64,000 nucleotides of DNA from JANXLS01 sp038227045. Lineage in GTDB: Bacteria > Planctomycetota > SZUA-567 > H5-PLA8. Each line of letters begins with the position of its first letter. Position 1 is the first letter of the stretch. The notes beneath the pieces were generated by a model. That model was given only the letters and a program-made list of their open reading frames with translations, was not told the origin of the DNA and did no database searches. Location: the NCBI GenBank assembly GCA_038227045.1, contig JBBRQD010000002.1, positions 96,558 through 160,557 on the forward strand. Direction: 5' to 3'. The position numbers and the translations under genes are program-made. Of the stretch, positions 42,436 through 49,711 are shown in pieces.

Positions 42436-43188
42436 CTAGTCGCGCGTCGTCGTTTCGGGATACGACATTGTCTCGAGCAGGCTCGCCGCTGTCGCGCGCG
42501 GATTCGGATCCGGAGGCGTCGTCGCTTCCGCCGTCGCCGTCGGCGGAAAACAGAGATCCATCCGCGTCTTCGTCACCCGCACCTTCCTCAAATCCTCCAG
42601 CGGAATCCCCATCAGCAGGCTTAACACCTCGAGGGGTCTTGCCGAGCCGCTTTGGCTTGGCCGCACCTCGATTTCCAGGTCGCCCGGCGGCACCGGGTTT
42701 AGCGCCAGCAATGCGGGTCGTAGATCGACGCTTTGCACCCGTTTTTCCCTCTGCCTTTTGAAGGGCAGCGTCGTCGCCTGCAGCAGCGCCTGAATCATCT
42801 CCGTCGTCGGAATCGGAATCTCCGCCTCCTGAAGATGAAGCAGGTAATGAATCCGTTCCGGAATCCTCCCCGCTCTGTTCGGAGGCATCTCCCGAACCGC
42901 CGTCAATTCCAAACCCGGGGGTAAAACGAACGCCAGACGGCGTAAAACTTCCTCTGTGTTCAACCATTGATTGAATTCGATTTCCGCCACTTCATCCAGC
43001 GAGGCCACACCCACTTCAAGCGCAACTGGAAATACGATACGGGGCCGGGGATTGAAGCCCTCGGTCAACCGTACCGGCAGACCAGCCCGGCGCACTGCGC
43101 GCATCATCGCGCGCATCAAATCGTGATGGGATATGAAGCGTACAGCCTCACCTTTTTGGAAGCGGATTTCTACCTTTTGCTGGATCAT
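42436..43188 (-). CDS. DUF2344 / TIGR03936 radical-SAM-associated protein
   Basis: 250 residues. The family signature at the N-terminus is clear: RFQKGEAVRFISHHDLMRAMMRAVRRAGLPVRLTEGFNPRPRI. It is usually next to a radical SAM gene (TIGR03960) and to RNase E/G and L21; only the last two are present here, with the radical SAM gene absent from this side. Its role may be in tRNA or rRNA modification but is not established. The RNase gene starts 45 bases after its stop. The last 40 residues are Thr/Pro-rich and probably unstructured. Confidence 0.87.
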   Translation of the reverse strand: MIQQKVEIRFQKGEAVRFISHHDLMRAMMRAVRRAGLPVRLTEGFNPRPRIVFPVALEVGVASLDEVAEIEFNQWLNTEEVLRRLAFVLPPGLELTAVREMPPNRAGRIPERIHYLLHLQEAEIPIPTTEMIQALLQATTLPFKRQREKRVQSVDLRPALLALNPVPPGDLEIEVRPSQSGSARPLEVLSLLMGIPLEDLRKVRVTKTRMDLCFPPTATAEATTPPDPNPRATAASLLETMSYPETTTRD

Positions 43189-44034
43189 CGCGCCGCCCCG
43201 CCTTGCTTGAACCCAAATAAGGGCGGGCCTCGATCAAAATTCGTTTTTGAGAGGCGTAAAGCGCAAGAGACCTGATTTTTATGTACCCACCGCCAGCCAG
43301 CTCGGGACAATCCCGAGTCTCACAAATGCCATTGCGGGCCGAATTTCGCTAAAAAACTTTTTTCTTCACCGCGGATAGTATTCACGGGAATTACACTCAT
43401 TATAACTTCGAGCCGTGGAGAACGCAACACAATTACCGCAACCACAAGGGGTAAAAATCCAGGAACTTCAATCGGTCAAAAGCCGTTATTGGCATGAACT
43501 TGGAAAAATCGCGCCAAAACACTGCGTGGCATGTATTATCCCGGGGCAGCAATGGTTAGGAGAGCAAACTGAGAAAATCAGAACAGCATGAAGTTCAATT
43601 TAAAATATTTAATTCAATATATAATATTTATATATTGAATTTCTATCTAATATTTTTAAACTACACATGATATTTTTAGTGGAGTGACAAAAAAACTAAA
43701 TCTAATCAATCCACATTGCCAATTGTGCCGCAAATAGTCAGTCCATGGCAATGCCCGAACTTTCGCTTTAATCTCATGTGCAGCAATTTTACGTGCCGCT
43801 TAAATCGTACAAAGTCAATCAAAATAATATATTGCGATTCATGTTTTGACCATAATATAGAGCGGTCACACAATTTTTTGTAAAATTACCGCAAACAAAT
43901 TATTATATGGCACGCCATCCCGCTCAGCGACTAACAGCCTGACGAAGGTTTAGAGCATTTAAAAGTAAATAGAGCGCGTTTGAAGCAAGCAATGCCATTT
44001 TATGACAGCATACCCTTTTTTGAGAGCATAGTTT
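43189..44034. other. Long intergenic region with AT-rich segment upstream of the pilin
   Basis: 846 bases without a credible gene. It holds a CTCGGGA/TCCCGAG hairpin (43301-43317), then an AT-rich part (about 43585-43900). A perfect 13-base palindrome, AATTCAATATATA (43611-43623) with TATATATTGAATT (43629-43641) and loop ATATT, lies there. The pilin promoter should be in the last 300 bases; I could not assign it. Base composition departs strongly from the rest of the window. Confidence 0.6.
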
Positions 44035-44613
44035 ATGAGAAACAAGGGATTTACGCTGATTGAATTGATGATTGTCGTGGCAATTATTGCGATAATCGCG
44101 GCCATTGCAATTCCGAATTTGCTGCGCGCGCGCTTGGCGGCGAACGAAACGTCGGCAATCGCCTCATGCAAATCGTTTGCGACCGCTGAAAACGTTTATC
44201 GCCGAACGGATTACAATCACGATGGCATCCTCGAATATTCAAGAGCCCTCTCGGGTGCCAACAGCCTCTTCGAAAACACCTCCGGAGCCGGCGATGTCGT
44301 GCTGATCGATCGCAGCTTCGCATTGGCCGAAGGCTCTCCGCTCTCGACTGCCATTCCTAAAGCCGGATATGTCTTTAACGTCATGACGTCACAGGGTCCA
44401 GCCGCGCCGGGCGGCGCTCATTCATACATCGATAACAAAGGCCGCATGACTCTCGGATACGCCATGGGGGCGACGGCCAATCAATACGATGGTTCCGGCC
44501 GCAACACCTTCGTCATCAACGAAGCCGGAACGACGTATCAGACCGATCAGGGTGTGTCTGGCACGCCGCCAACTGTCTTCAAACCCAATACTCTCTGGCT
44601 CATCGCGGAATAA
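44035..44613 (+). CDS. Type IV pilin (prepilin with N-terminal methylation motif)
   Basis: 192 residues. MRNKG|FTLIELMIVVAIIAIIAAIAIP is a textbook prepilin leader: short basic leader, cleavage after Gly, methylated Phe, Glu5 and a hydrophobic helix. The C-terminal globular part (YDGSGRNTFVINEAGTTYQTDQG, GAHSYIDNKGRMTLGYAMG) resembles major pilins or pseudopilins of PVC and Acidobacteria types. It would be processed by PilD and built into a type IV pilus or a type II secretion pseudopilus. No assembly genes are adjacent. A strong terminator follows (44643-44667), so the gene is monocistronic. Confidence 0.9.
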   Translation: MRNKGFTLIELMIVVAIIAIIAAIAIPNLLRARLAANETSAIASCKSFATAENVYRRTDYNHDGILEYSRALSGANSLFENTSGAGDVVLIDRSFALAEGSPLSTAIPKAGYVFNVMTSQGPAAPGGAHSYIDNKGRMTLGYAMGATANQYDGSGRNTFVINEAGTTYQTDQGVSGTPPTVFKPNTLWLIAE

Positions 44614-44642
44614 GTCAGCAGGAGGTGCCCCCTCCTTTGAAT

Positions 44643-44667
44643 GGCCGCCATTATGGCGGCCTTTTTT
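44643..44667 (+). terminator. Intrinsic terminator after the pilin gene
   Basis: GGCCGCCAT (44643-44651) and ATGGCGGCC (44653-44661) form a GC-rich stem that ends in six T (44662-44667). Confidence 0.92.
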
Positions 44668-44694
44668 CAACCATTAAGCTCTTCAGGAAACCTT

Positions 44695-44834
44695 CACCAC
44701 GGAGTCACAGAAAGCACAGAGATGGAATTAAATCAATTGACGGAGCACCTTATTGGCGCGGCAATTGAACTTTATACCATCGGCGGATGATCCAATAGAC
44801 CATTTTCCATTCCGTTCTCTGTGCCTCTGTGATG
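44695..44834 (+). mobile_element. Relic of a GxxExxxY cassette between CACAGAG repeats
   Basis: The left flank CACCACGGAGTCACAGAAAG (44695-44714) continues with CACAGAG, and the right flank TTCTCTGTGCCTCTGTGATG (44815-44834) is its inverted counterpart. Between them an ATG at 44722 opens 22 codons whose end TEHLIGAAIELYTIGG agrees with the N-terminus of GxxExxxY (PDDEXK_3) proteins, then TGA (44788-44790). The rest of that gene (about 100 codons) is missing. From memory, genes of this family are commonly bordered by such repeats; this copy would be a deletion derivative. Confidence 0.6.
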
Positions 44835-44840
44835 CAACAA

Positions 44841-46652
44841 TCACCACGCCTTAAATTCGTCGCGCTCCGCCATCGATTTATAGACCGGCTTGCTTTCAAA
44901 AACAATCGATTTGAGCAATTCCTCCGCCTTCTTCCGCTGTTCGGTAGACAGAGGTCCATACGCCGGCCGCGCCATTTCCATTCCGCTCGATTCACACCAG
45001 TGCAGATAATTGACCAACGCCTCAGCCGTTTTGAGATTCTTGAAATAAGAGACGTCTTGGTGCACAAGCAAATACGTGGTTCCTCGGATCGGATAAGGAT
45101 CCTCAGCCGCAAGCACGCGGGCAACTGCAAACCGGGCCGCTTTGACGCTTTTGTCGTTGGACGGTGCCTGAACCGAAGGTTGCTCTTTTTCGGCAAACGC
45201 AAGCTCAACGTACCCAATCGCTCCATCGACATTCGCAACGATCCAGGCAACACCCTCGTTGCGCTCGCCGGGCGCCCCGATAGGCCATTTAGTCGCCACC
45301 GCGCCGACATTTTTTCGCCACTCTTCGCTGACACCCGCCAAATAATTTGTAAAGTTTCTCGAAGTGCTCGTGTCATCGGACCGGTGCACCACCACGATAT
45401 GTGACCTCGGAAGTGTCATGCCGGGGTTTAGCGCCGCAATTTTGGCATCGTTCCACGACTTGATCTTGCCCAGGTAAATTCCCGCGAGCGTCGGGCCGTC
45501 GAGCTTTAAATTCTGCACCGATGGCAAATTGTAGATGGGCACCACCGCCGTCGAAACGGTCGGTATCTGCAAGATTTCCGGAGCCGTCTTTAACTCGCTG
45601 TCCGTCAGAGGCACATCGGACACGGCGAAGTGCGCGGTGCGCGCCTTCAGTGCCTTGATCCCGCTCACATTTCCAGATCTGAAATTGGCATGGATATCAG
45701 CGTGCGCTTTGTTGTAAGCGGTTGCCCATTCGACATGCAGCGGCGCGGCTAAAGTTGCGCCCGCGCCTTGAACCGCAATGACTTCAGGCGCGGCATTCGG
45801 CGGATTGGATGCGACTTTTTGAATTGGCGATTCCGCTCGGCTCAGCACCAACGCCTCGCGCAGCGTGCTGCGAAATTCCGGAATCTGCAGCGTCTTTCGA
45901 TACCGTTCATTCGTCGCCGGCACCTCGCGCGCGAGATAATCCTCCAGCGACGGAACCGTGATCTCCCCAGCCACATCCCGCGCCGCGCCGCCAAGCCCCT
46001 GAATAACCACATGATAAAAAACGCTGTTCCACAACAATCCGGTCTCGAACGAACCCTGCCCTCTCGAGCACCCCAAGAAAACCGCGCAGCCGCTCGGAAG
46101 TTCGGGCTCGGCGGGGTTCACCGCGCTCAGCGGGCGCGCGTCGGTGGGATCGTTGCGGCACGCGTCGATCAAAATCAGTTTGGTCTTCGCTTTGCAATTC
46201 GTCTTCAGAATCCGAAAGAGTTCTTCCAGCGAAAACAGCGACGCGGTGTTATCGAGCGTGGAATCGATGGGGCAGAAGAAAATTCGGCCGTCGCGTTTAA
46301 ATTGCACGCCATGTCCGGAGTAAGCGATCAAAACCGTATCCGCGGGCGTGGCATCGGTGCAAAGCTTTAACATCGCCGCGCGAATGTTCGCCAAGTTGGA
46401 TTGAAATTCGTCCGATTTCTTTTCACGCGCGGTCTGCCCGCACAGAATCGCGATATTCTCCGGCGCGAAGTCGAGCGTTTTCAATGCCGCGGCAAGCCCG
46501 TGAATATCGTCTTCGCAGAACCACAATTGATGCAGCCGGGGATCGCGGCATTCGCGCGCCCCGATGAGCAACGCCAACCGCCGCCCATCCTCACTCCGCG
46601 CACATACCCCGGCCAACACAAGCACGCAGGTCACGCATGCACGGCGAAACAT
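44841..46652 (-). CDS. Exported caspase-like peptidase fused to a PstS-type binding domain
   Basis: 603 residues from ATG 46652 (AGGAGG 8 bases upstream). A signal peptide (MFRRACVTCVLVLAGVCA) precedes a caspase/metacaspase p20 domain: RRLALLIGARECRD, catalytic His114 in AYSGHGVQF and Cys165 in LIDACRNDP. Residues 290-603 form a periplasmic phosphate-binding fold like PstS: GAGATLAAPLHVEWATAYNK, FAVSDVPLTDSEL, NLKLDGPTLAGIYLGKIKSWND, HRSDDTSTSRNFTNYLAG, GAIGYVE. Both sets of key residues look intact. Predicted periplasmic; ligand binding may control peptidase activity (inference). It is the last gene of the operon that begins at 51442. Confidence 0.85.
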   Translation of the reverse strand: MFRRACVTCVLVLAGVCARSEDGRRLALLIGARECRDPRLHQLWFCEDDIHGLAAALKTLDFAPENIAILCGQTAREKKSDEFQSNLANIRAAMLKLCTDATPADTVLIAYSGHGVQFKRDGRIFFCPIDSTLDNTASLFSLEELFRILKTNCKAKTKLILIDACRNDPTDARPLSAVNPAEPELPSGCAVFLGCSRGQGSFETGLLWNSVFYHVVIQGLGGAARDVAGEITVPSLEDYLAREVPATNERYRKTLQIPEFRSTLREALVLSRAESPIQKVASNPPNAAPEVIAVQGAGATLAAPLHVEWATAYNKAHADIHANFRSGNVSGIKALKARTAHFAVSDVPLTDSELKTAPEILQIPTVSTAVVPIYNLPSVQNLKLDGPTLAGIYLGKIKSWNDAKIAALNPGMTLPRSHIVVVHRSDDTSTSRNFTNYLAGVSEEWRKNVGAVATKWPIGAPGERNEGVAWIVANVDGAIGYVELAFAEKEQPSVQAPSNDKSVKAARFAVARVLAAEDPYPIRGTTYLLVHQDVSYFKNLKTAEALVNYLHWCESSGMEMARPAYGPLSTEQRKKAEELLKSIVFESKPVYKSMAERDEFKAW

Positions 46653-46744
46653 CGAAAAGCCTCCTGACTTCGAACTCATTGCGAACAAGACTATCGAAAT
46701 GAATGCGGATAGGAAAGCATGTTTTCGTACCGTATTTCGAATCT

Positions 46745-47632
46745 TTACCCGCGCACGCGCGGCGTCGGCTGCATTAAAATCGGCGGCGCATTCGTATCTT
46801 CCGCGGTCAGGCCGTTGAACATGCGCAGTTCGCCGATGGCCTGCTCGGTGGTCTCCACGCTGCGGGCGGCGTCGTCCACTTCGCTGGTGATCATGGACGG
46901 GTCGTGGCGCGCGACCATCATCTCCGAGAGCGCCGCCACTTTCGACGCGATCCGCGCGAGTTCGAGCTGCACGTAATCCAGATTTTCTTTCGCGTGATGA
47001 AGATTCTCTTTCCGCGCCAGCGCCGACTTGAGCGTATCTTCGACGCTCTTGCGCTTCTTGATCGTGAGATCGTCCTCGGCGGTTTCGGGGAGTTCAAGCA
47101 ACTTGCTCTTGGCGGCTTCTTCCAACGCGATGATTTCGCGCTCATCGGTCGATTTTAGAAATTGCAGCAGCGCGCCGTGAGTATGCAGCAATTTTAAAAA
47201 CACCCAGAGCATTCGATTGACACCCTGCAACTGGCTTGCGGCGATCTTGTCGATGCCGCCTGAATCGGCGATGTCCGATTCGGAAACGCCGGCAGAGCGC
47301 ATCGATTCGCAGCGGTGTTTTAAAGCATCGAATCGGTCTTTCGATTCCTTGCTCAACCCCATGTACAGCGTATTGAAACGCCGCGTCAATTCCTCCGACG
47401 AGCGCGAGTTCTCTTCGTTGCCGGCTTGTGAATTGACCAGGCGGCGAAAGCGGTCGTTGCCGACCATGGCGGCCAGCAGCGTCAACTCGCCGGCGGCAGC
47501 CAGCACGAAAACGACCTCGCGGATGCCCGGCGAAAGAATCGTCGCGCCCGCGGCGCCGAACAGATATAGCAAGTTCCAATGCTGCAAGAACGCCGCCTTC
47601 AAATAGTCGCCAAAACCCCTCGGTTCCGACAT
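46745..47632 (-). CDS. Membrane protein with coiled-coil tail, unknown
   Basis: 295 residues from ATG 47632 (GGAG 6 bases upstream; the frame is open to 47707 through a repeat). Two hydrophobic helices near residues 22-65 (NLLYLFGAAGATILSPG and VVFVLAAAGELTLLAAMV) are followed by a long helical region with heptad-like patterns (TRRFNTLYMGLSKESKDRFDALK; KENLHHAKENLDYVQLELARIASKVAALSEMM) and a disordered end. No family recognised. It sits between the ABC ATPase and the caspase-PstS gene, so it may link the transporter to the peptidase (inference). Confidence 0.7.
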   Translation of the reverse strand: MSEPRGFGDYLKAAFLQHWNLLYLFGAAGATILSPGIREVVFVLAAAGELTLLAAMVGNDRFRRLVNSQAGNEENSRSSEELTRRFNTLYMGLSKESKDRFDALKHRCESMRSAGVSESDIADSGGIDKIAASQLQGVNRMLWVFLKLLHTHGALLQFLKSTDEREIIALEEAAKSKLLELPETAEDDLTIKKRKSVEDTLKSALARKENLHHAKENLDYVQLELARIASKVAALSEMMVARHDPSMITSEVDDAARSVETTEQAIGELRMFNGLTAEDTNAPPILMQPTPRVRG

Positions 47633-47655
47633 TGATTGCTCCGCAATGTTTGTTC

Positions 47656-47705
47656 GGAGTTCAGGCTTTAGCCTGCACGCGAAAACAGCCTGAAGGCTGA
47701 ACTCC
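47656..47705. repeat. Nested palindrome GGAGTTCAGGCTTTAGCCTG type
   Basis: Left unit GGAGTTCAGGCTTTAGCCTG and right unit CAGCCTGAAGGCTGAACTCC are each hairpins and pair with each other over the outer GGAGTTCAG arms. Lies between the ATPase and coiled-coil genes. Confidence 0.85.
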
Positions 47706-47737
47706 AAACTTTTTAATCCACCATGCTGAAATACGCT

Positions 47738-48607
47738 TCAAATCACCCCTGCCTCGGCTTCCATCCGCTGAATTTTCGCGCGAATATATTTGACCCGCTC
47801 CGCGAATTCCGGCAGTGCTTGCGATTCCACCGCCGGCAGGGTCGGTCTCGGCGCAAACGACTCTTCAATGATCGTGCCCGGCGCATTTGAAAACAAATAG
47901 ATCCTATCGCCGAGGAAGACCGCCTCCTCAATCGAATGCGTCACAAAAAAAACAGTCGCCTCCGTCTTCGCCCACAGCCCGATTAACAAATCCTGCATGC
48001 GCAGCCGGGTCATCGGGTCCAGCGCGCCGAACGGCTCATCCATCAGCACGATGCGCGGATTCAAGATCAGCGAGCGCGCGATGGCTACGCGCTGGCGCAT
48101 TCCACCCGAAAGCTGATGCGGGTATTTTAACGCGTCGCGCGCGGGATTCAATCCGACGCGCGCGATCCACTCCGCGGCCTGTTCATGGCGTTCGCCGCGC
48201 GGAACTCCCCGGCACTCCAGCCCGAAGGCGACATTGTCGAGAACCGTGCGGTTGTCGAACGCGGTATACTCCTGAAAAATCATCCCGCGGTCGGCGGTCG
48301 GGCCGGTGACGCGTTCGTTGAACACGAGCACCTCTCCGGATGTCGGCGGATGCTGTGGTTCAAGTCCCGCGATCAGCTTCAATAACGTGCTCTTGCCGCA
48401 GCCCGATGGCCCAATGATCGCGACCAGCTCGCCCACGCCGACAAGATCCTCGACCTTAAAGGTGACGTTCTGGATCGCGGTAAATTCGCGCGCCGTGCCC
48501 GCGTTATATTTCTTGGTGACATTTCGAAATTCAACGACATGCGGGCGCGCAAGCGCGGTCGTGACAGGAGTCGCGGAGGCGGCATCAGTGGGCGGAGAAT
48601 TTTCCAT
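47738..48607 (-). CDS. ABC transporter ATP-binding protein, NitT/TauT type
   Basis: 289 residues. Walker A GPSGCGKST, Q-loop MIFQEYTAFDNRTV, signature LSGGMRQRVAIARSL, Walker B IVLMDEPFGALD and the switch His in FVTHSIEEAV. It belongs to the nitrate/sulfonate/taurine group. It energises the permease of 48632-49429, whose stop is 24 bases upstream. The transported ligand is unknown; the binding protein of the operon is NMT1-like and a second, PstS-like domain occurs in the last gene, so an oxyanion or amine-type ligand is conceivable. Confidence 0.93.
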   Translation of the reverse strand: MENSPPTDAASATPVTTALARPHVVEFRNVTKKYNAGTAREFTAIQNVTFKVEDLVGVGELVAIIGPSGCGKSTLLKLIAGLEPQHPPTSGEVLVFNERVTGPTADRGMIFQEYTAFDNRTVLDNVAFGLECRGVPRGERHEQAAEWIARVGLNPARDALKYPHQLSGGMRQRVAIARSLILNPRIVLMDEPFGALDPMTRLRMQDLLIGLWAKTEATVFFVTHSIEEAVFLGDRIYLFSNAPGTIIEESFAPRPTLPAVESQALPEFAERVKYIRAKIQRMEAEAGVI

Positions 48608-48631
48608 GGTGTCCGAGACGCAGCCTCTCGA

Positions 48632-49429
48632 TCAAGATTCGGTATACGGAAACAGCCAGCGTTGCACAGCGAAAAAGATACGGTCAATGGTGTACGCCGC
48701 GAGCGTAATGGCGACAAGAATTAGATAAATGTGTGCCCGTGGGCCGATGCGTTGCGAGATGTTGATCAATTTGCCGACGCCGTATTCCGCGTTGATCAAT
48801 TCGGCGAGAATAATGTAGCCGAATGCCAGGCCGCAGAGCAGGCGTAGCGACGCTACGATATCCGGCAAAGCCAGAGGTATCAGCACCTTGAAAAACGTCT
48901 GCATCTTCGACGCGCCAAGTGTAAGCGCGGTTTGAACATACTGTTCCTGAACTTTGGCCACGGCATGTGCAGCGTCGTAGACAATGAACATGACACAGGC
49001 GATGAAGATAAACATGATCTTCTGCAATTCATCTGTGCCGAACCACAACAGCGTGAGTGGCGCCAGCGCGGAGATTGGCACATTTCTACCGAAGACCGAC
49101 ACCGGCATGAAGAACGAATGAATGCGCGGCCAGGCGCCGCAGACCACGCCCAGCGGCACGCCGATTAATGCGGCAAGACCAAAGCCTTCGACCACTCGAA
49201 CAAGCGACGCAACGAGATTGCGCGAGAGTTCGCGTTCGAACCAAAGCTCTTTGAACGACGCGAGCGTCTCGACGGGGCTCGGCAGAATCACCTTCGAAAT
49301 AAAACGATCTTCAGACTCCTTGCCCAGCGTCAACAGCGTCCAGATAGCCAGCAGCGCAAACAGCGACGCGGCCCCGGCCCCGATGCGCCATTTGACTGTC
49401 GGTTCTTCCCGTAATTTAAAGAGATTCAT
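48632..49429 (-). CDS. ABC transporter permease, NitT/TauT type
   Basis: 265 residues from ATG 49429; the frame remains open for another 94 codons, but that part is read through a palindromic repeat and is not coding. Six helices (ASLFALLAIWTLLTLG, GFGLAALIGVPLGVVCGAW, IMFIFIACVMFIVYDAA and so on) and the EAA-like loop QTALTLGASKMQTFFKVLIPLALPDI, with the conserved Gly. Partner of the ATPase and of the OmpA-linked binding protein. Confidence 0.92.
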   Translation of the reverse strand: MNLFKLREEPTVKWRIGAGAASLFALLAIWTLLTLGKESEDRFISKVILPSPVETLASFKELWFERELSRNLVASLVRVVEGFGLAALIGVPLGVVCGAWPRIHSFFMPVSVFGRNVPISALAPLTLLWFGTDELQKIMFIFIACVMFIVYDAAHAVAKVQEQYVQTALTLGASKMQTFFKVLIPLALPDIVASLRLLCGLAFGYIILAELINAEYGVGKLINISQRIGPRAHIYLILVAITLAAYTIDRIFFAVQRWLFPYTES

Positions 49430-49469
49430 TGACAGGACTCGTTTGTTGACTTGTGTCCAACTTGCATTT

Positions 49470-49700
49470 GACCCCAGCAGGGGTCGAAGATGGTAGCCGG
49501 GGGTTGAGACCGACAGGTCGATACCCCCGGACAAATCGAAAAAAGACCCTTCACCCCGGCAGGGGTGACAGAGGGATTCTCGCGATCCCCGCGAATTTCT
49601 CTGCGACCCCTGCCGGGGTCGAATCAATCTACGCACTTTTTCCGGGGGTGTCGCGCTTCGCGCTAACCCCCGGCTACCTTCTTTGACCCCTGCCGGGGTC
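49470..49700. repeat. 231-bp composite inverted repeat (GACCCC...GGGGTC / GTAGCCGGGGGTT)
   Basis: GACCCCAGCAGGGGTC (49470-49485) and GACCCCTGCCGGGGTC (49685-49700) bound a mirror-like structure. Next to each outer unit stands GGTAGCCGGGGGTT or its complement AACCCCCGGCTACC, and next to those CACCCCGGCAGGGGTG and GCGACCCCTGCCGGGGTCGC. So at least four hairpins are nested into one large inverted repeat. It lies inside the operon, between the binding-protein and permease genes. Confidence 0.9.
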
Positions 49701-49711
49701 AACAAATCCAA

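Noticed and set aside
43908..43924. TGGCACGCCATCCCGCT as a sigma-54 promoter of the pilin gene
   Set aside because: The distance between GG and GC is one base too long for sigma-54, so it is not reported as a feature.
49470..49700. CRISPR array or tRNA-like structure in the repeat-rich gap
   Set aside because: Units are inverted and nested, not direct repeats with uniform spacers; no tRNA cloverleaf with TTC and anticodon arms can be drawn.
49430..49711. N-terminal extension of the permease frame (94 codons)
   Set aside because: It reads through the composite palindromic repeat; family similarity begins only after ATG 49429.
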